Below, in pieces: positions 58,201 through 64,000 of a stretch of DNA of 64,000 nt. Within the stretch, counting starts at the first letter, position 1, and each line of letters starts with the position of its first letter. Below the pieces are notes generated by a model that did no database searches, was not told the origin of the DNA, and saw only the letters and a program-made list of their open reading frames with translations. This stretch comes from Arthrobacter sp. 135MFCol5.1 (GTDB lineage: Bacteria; Actinomycetota; Actinomycetes; Actinomycetales; Micrococcaceae). Location of the stretch: assembly GCF_000374865.1 (NCBI RefSeq), contig NZ_KB895452.1, positions 496,001-560,000 of the forward strand, given 5' to 3'. Both the position numbers and the translations under genes were made by a program.

Positions 58201-59152
58201 GGACGGCGTCGAGCACCATGCCGAGCGGGCTGTTGTTGGTGGTCAGGAACGCGTTGACCACCTTCAGGCGCTTGAGGGCGCGGGTCTTGCGCTGGCCCTT
58301 GCCGTTGGCGATGATGTCGCGCAGCAGGTCGGACTCAGCCTGCATGTCGAAGTTCTCAAGACGCTTCTTGATGGCCTCGGCACCCATGGAGCCTTCGAAG
58401 TACATGCCGTAGCGGTCGCGCAGTTCGCGGTACAGGCCTTCGTCACCTTCGAGGTCCGCGACCTTGAGGTTCTTGAAGCGGTCCCAGACCTGCTCGAGGC
58501 GCTCGATGTCGGCGTCGGCGCGCTTGCGCACGTTGGCCATCTGGCGGTCGGCGGAGTCGCGGGCCTTCTTCTTGTCAGCTGCCTTGGCGCCTTCGCCCTC
58601 GAGGCGTGCGATTTCGCCTTCGAGGTCGCGGGCGATCGCGGCGATGTCGGCGTCGCGGTTGTCGATCAGCTGCTTCTTCTCGATGTCGTGCTCAACCTGC
58701 AGGTTGGGCAGTTCCTCGTGGCGGGCGGCCTCGTCGACGCTGGTGATCATGTAGGCGGCGAAGTAGATGACCTTTTCGAGGTCCTTCGGAGCCAGGTCAA
58801 GGAGGTAGCCCAGGCGGGACGGAACACCCTTGAAGTACCAGATGTGCGTGACGGGAGCGGCCAGCTCGATGTGGCCCATGCGCTCACGGCGGACCTTGGC
58901 GCGGGTGACTTCGACGCCACAGCGCTCACAGATGATGCCCTTGAAGCGCACGCGCTTGTACTTGCCGCAGTAGCACTCCCAGTCCCGGGACGGGCCGAAG
59001 ATCTTCTCGCAGAAGAGGCCGTCCTTCTCGGGCTTGAGCGTGCGGTAGTTGATGGTTTCCGGCTTCTTAACCTCGCCGTACGACCAGCCGCGGATGTCTT
59101 CCGCGGTGGCGAGGCCGATCTGCATGAGGCCGAAGGAGGATTCGCTGGACAT
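55253..59152 (-). CDS. rpoC: DNA-directed RNA polymerase beta' subunit
   Basis: 1299 residues, standard actinobacterial length. N-terminal zinc site C60, C62, C75, C78; catalytic Mg-binding [12 protein letters not shown] at roughly residue 540; second zinc site [13 protein letters not shown]; trigger loop region with [16 protein letters not shown]. 145 bp after rpoB. Confidence 0.99.
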   Translation of the reverse strand: MSSESSFGLMQIGLATAEDIRGWSYGEVKKPETINYRTLKPEKDGLFCEKIFGPSRDWECYCGKYKRVRFKGIICERCGVEVTRAKVRRERMGHIELAAPVTHIWYFKGVPSRLGYLLDLAPKDLEKVIYFAAYMITSVDEAARHEELPNLQVEHDIEKKQLIDNRDADIAAIARDLEGEIARLEGEGAKAADKKKARDSADRQMANVRKRADADIERLEQVWDRFKNLKVADLEGDEGLYRELRDRYGMYFEGSMGAEAIKKRLENFDMQAESDLLRDIIANGKGQRKTRALKRLKVVNAFLTTNNSPLGMVLDAVPVIPPELRPMVQLDGGRFATSDLNDLYRRVINRNNRLKRLLDLGAPEIIVNNEKRMLQEAVDSLFDNGRRGRPVTGPGNRPLKSLSDMLKGKQGRFRQNLLGKRVDYSGRSVIVVGPQLKLHQCGLPKQMALELFKPFVMKRLVDLNHAQNIKSAKRMVERYRPQVWDVLEEIITEHPVLLNRAPTLHRLGIQAFEPQLVEGKAIQLHPLVCGAFNADFDGDQMAVHLPLSPEAQAEARILMLSSNNILKPSDGRPVTLPSQDMIIGLYHLTTKRKGSAGEGRIFGSVSEAIMAFDARELHLNSQVKIRLEGFVPYAGWEAPEGWEQGQPALVQTSLGQVLFNETLPEDYPWVEAVADKGELSRIVNDLAERYPKVVTAATLDNLKDAGFYWATRSGVTVAISDIEVPAAKPEILAGYEERAAKIQGQYDKGLIDDDERRQELIEIWNKATNDIASVMRESLSPMNTINRMVSSGARGNWMQVRQIAGIRGLVANPKGEIIPRPIKSSYREGLSVLEYFIATHGARKGLADTALRTANSGYLTRRLVDVSQDVIVREEDCGTERGLVTPIAVADSNGELVLDENVENSAYARTLAVDVVDSEGNVLAAAGTDCGDVVIAELFKAGITEVKVRSVLTCESSVGTCALCYGRSLATGKTVDIGEAVGIIAAQSIGEPGTQLTMRTFHTGGAVSAGGGDDITQGLPRIQELFEARTPKGVAPIAEAAGRITIEESERQMRLVITPDDGTEEIAYPVLRRSRLLIEDGDHVTVGQKLINGPVDPKQVLRIMGPRAAQKFLVDEVQGVYRSQGIGIHDKHVEVIVRQMLRRVTVIESGESDLLPGELAERSRFEEANRRVVSEGKTPASGRPELMGITKASLATESWLSAASFQETTRVLTQAAMEGKSDPLLGLKENVIIGKLIPAGTGLPRYTEVTVEPTEEAKANLFTGPSAFSDFSYDTLGGDGAPEFHAIPLDDYDLGNDFR

Positions 59153-59297
59153 ATGGTCCCTGTTCTCTCTTGTTCTCTAAATTCTGAAGTCTTGACGGCG
59201 CCGGGGTTTCGACAGCTCAACCACCGGGCGCCCTGGGTGCGGGAGGAGGGAGGGGGCGTACGACGGCGGGTGGTCACCCGCCGTCGTCAGCCTCCTG

Positions 59298-62807
<3,510 letters not shown>

Positions 62808-62895
62808 GAGGGATCCTTCCACAGACCTTCAGGCGTTTTCAGATCTCCCCCGCTGTGCACCCTGCGGAGTGACTCCGCAGCGCTACCATCCGGTT

Positions 62896-62906
62896 CCGCT
62901 ATATGA
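62896..62906 (-). promoter_or_regulatory. Motif TCATATAGCGG, rpoB-proximal copy
   Basis: Exact 11-bp match to the copies at 62978-62988 and 23407-23417. It lies about 90 bp before the rpoB start. Function unknown. Confidence 0.5.
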
Positions 62907-62977
62907 CCCGGGACCCGCGCTGACGATGCTGTGACGTTGTCACGGCACGTTTATTGCCAGCTGCCAGGCAAAGCCCA

Positions 62978-62988
62978 CCGCTATATGA
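62978..62988 (-). promoter_or_regulatory. Motif TCATATAGCGG, rpoB-distal copy
   Basis: Exact 11-bp match, 82 bp from the proximal copy and about 170 bp before the rpoB start. Confidence 0.5.
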
Positions 62989-63105
62989 AGGCTGAAGGTA
63001 AACAGGGAAGACGCAAATATCTACGATACGGCAAAACAACCTACGTGTCTACCCCACATCCGGCCGGATTGCAAGCACCTGTTTTCACGCTGTGCACCGG
63101 GCACC

Positions 63106-63579
63106 CTACAGGCGCAGCGTGACGCCTTCCGCCGTGCAGGTTCCCGAGTTGGCGAAGACGGCGTCACGCACGGCGTCCTTGGACTCCTGGGCGGGCGTGC
63201 CGCCGGACTCAGCGGCAGCCGAGTGGTCGATCGCAAGCAGGCTGAGCGAGGCGAAGAGTCCCTCAAGGTCGCCGGAAACCGTGGCTTTGGCATCTTGGGC
63301 CTTCAGGTAGACGTCCTCGTAGCCTTTTGCATCGGTGGGGGAAACGGCAGCATAGTCCGCGAACAATGTGTTGAAGAGCTCACAGGCTTCCTTGGTACCC
63401 GCAGCCGCGTTGCCGGCGCCTGTTGACGTTGCTGACGCACGGGGCGTGCTGCCATCGCTGGACCGGACCGAGGGCGAAGCGGACGGCTGAGTTGAGTCCG
63501 CCGGCGACGGTGTCGATACCGAGCAGCCGGTGAGCGCGGCAACGGCGGCAAGGGCTGCTGCGGCAAATGTCGTCTTCAT
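63106..63579 (-). CDS. Small secreted lipoprotein, function unknown
   Basis: 157 residues. Signal peptide MKTTFAAAALAAVAALTGC with lipobox LTGC (Cys19), then 45 residues rich in Ser/Thr/Pro/Ala (cell-wall spacer) and a mostly helical domain (ACELFNTLFADYAAVSPTDAKGYEDVYLKAQDAK). I do not recognise the domain; two further Cys (in KEACEL and SGTCTA) could form a disulfide. Located upstream of rpoB on the same strand but with a structured leader between. Confidence 0.75.
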   Translation of the reverse strand: MKTTFAAAALAAVAALTGCSVSTPSPADSTQPSASPSVRSSDGSTPRASATSTGAGNAAAGTKEACELFNTLFADYAAVSPTDAKGYEDVYLKAQDAKATVSGDLEGLFASLSLLAIDHSAAAESGGTPAQESKDAVRDAVFANSGTCTAEGVTLRL

Positions 63580-63839
63580 GTTCTCGCTCCGTCCGTCACG
63601 GCCCCGGAACCGGTGTCCCCCTGGAAAGCCTCGCCCACCACCCTACGCAAGCCGCCGCCGTCGTGCACAATGCCGGGATGGGGACCTCTCCCCCGCCTGC
63701 CGCGGCCTCCCGCCCGGAGGGGAGGATTCCTGCCGCAACCGGGACGCCGGAATGCACACAGACGATTCGGCGTTTGAGTATATGGGTGACCAGGCTCACG
63801 ATAGCCTTGGTGGCTTACACCTGAACCGGATTGAAAGTG

Positions 63840-64000
63840 ATGACCATGGGCAACTCTCCTGACAACAGTGACGTTGTCATCCTTGCAGCAGCGCGGACCC
63901 CGCAGGGCCGCATCAACGGCCAACTGTCCAGCCTGACGGCGGTGGACCTCGGCGCCCACGCCATCAGGGCTGCCTTGGCGGCCAGCGGCATTGATGCAGC
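63840..64000 (+). CDS. Thiolase family acetyl-CoA acyltransferase, N-terminal fragment (3' truncated by window)
   Basis: 53 codons are visible: DVVILAAARTPQGRINGQL followed by SSLTAVDLGAHAIRAALAASGIDA. This is the N-terminus of biosynthetic or degradative thiolases; the active-site Cys lies beyond the window. Start at ATG 63840 or ATG 63846, neither with a strong ribosome-binding site. Divergent from the lipoprotein gene; 260 bp between them show no other gene. Confidence 0.85.
   Translation, partial: MTMGNSPDNSDVVILAAARTPQGRINGQLSSLTAVDLGAHAIRAALAASGIDA

Larger units (their letters stand above)
62808..63105 (-). other. rpoB leader and promoter region
   Basis: 298 bp without a gene. It holds two copies of TCATATAGCGG on the minus strand (62896-62906 and 62978-62988), an 8-bp hairpin CTGCGGAG/CTCCGCAG (62862-62880) and the palindrome GTGAC-GTT-GTCAC (62931-62943). 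The promoter itself was not identified. Confidence 0.5.

Noticed and set aside
62930-62944. CRP/GlxR-type operator (TGTGA...TCAC) in the rpoB leader
   Set aside because: The spacer is one base short of the usual TGTGA-N6-TCACA arrangement, so it is listed only as a palindrome/hairpin.

Overview
This window comes from a high-GC actinobacterium, most likely a member of the Micrococcaceae (Arthrobacter/Pseudarthrobacter type). The evidence is the gene order and protein sequences of the str, S10, spc and alpha ribosomal/RNA-polymerase blocks, the GTG and TTG starts, the secretin-free Tad pilus loci and the short zinc-free adenylate kinase. The assignment is by eye from recognised families, not from a search.

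Layout. A glycosyltransferase C-terminus (1-243) is followed by rpsI and rplM on the minus strand. Positions 1581-17484 on the plus strand hold two tandem Tad (tight adherence, type IVc) pilus loci. Locus 1 is prepilin peptidase, flp1, flp2, tadE, tadG, cpaB, tadZ, tadA, tadB, tadC and flp3, closed by an intrinsic terminator. Locus 2 is flp4, tadE, tadG, cpaB, tadZ, tadA, tadB and tadC. One prepilin peptidase serves both. Locus 2 is followed by a small protein resembling a phosphotransfer (HPt) domain that lacks the phospho-accepting His, then by a divergent OmpR-type response regulator and histidine kinase.

From 20.8 to 42.7 kb almost everything is on the minus strand and reads toward position 20.8 kb: rpsJ-rplC-rplD-rplW-rplB-rpsS-rplV-rpsC-rplP-rpmC-rpsQ (S10), a 483 bp break, rplN-rplX-rplE-rpsH-rplF-rplR-rpsE-rpmD-rplO (spc), secY-adk-map, then infA-rpmJ-rpsM-rpsK-rpoA-rplQ-truA (alpha). 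This block is interrupted by a plus-strand CUT1 sugar ABC importer without its own ATPase (26.3-29.6 kb) and a minus-strand P1-family peptidase. rpsN is not in the spc block.

From 43 to 50 kb lies an accessory stretch: a GH1 beta-glucosidase, an Nramp manganese transporter with a candidate MntR box, a 41-residue membrane protein, and a giant polytopic membrane protein of about 1400 residues. From 50.3 to 62.8 kb is the str/RNA-polymerase block, transcribed rpoB-rpoC-rpsL-rpsG-fusA-tuf on the minus strand. The window ends with a small lipoprotein and the start of a thiolase gene.

The least-explained signals are: an 11-bp motif found only 5' of rpoB (twice) and rpoA (once); strong hairpins directly after every pilin gene; the tandem Tad duplication beside a His-less HPt protein and a two-component pair; and the giant membrane protein gene with its tiny membrane partner. 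I saw no CRISPR array, tRNA, rRNA, insertion sequence or phage gene.
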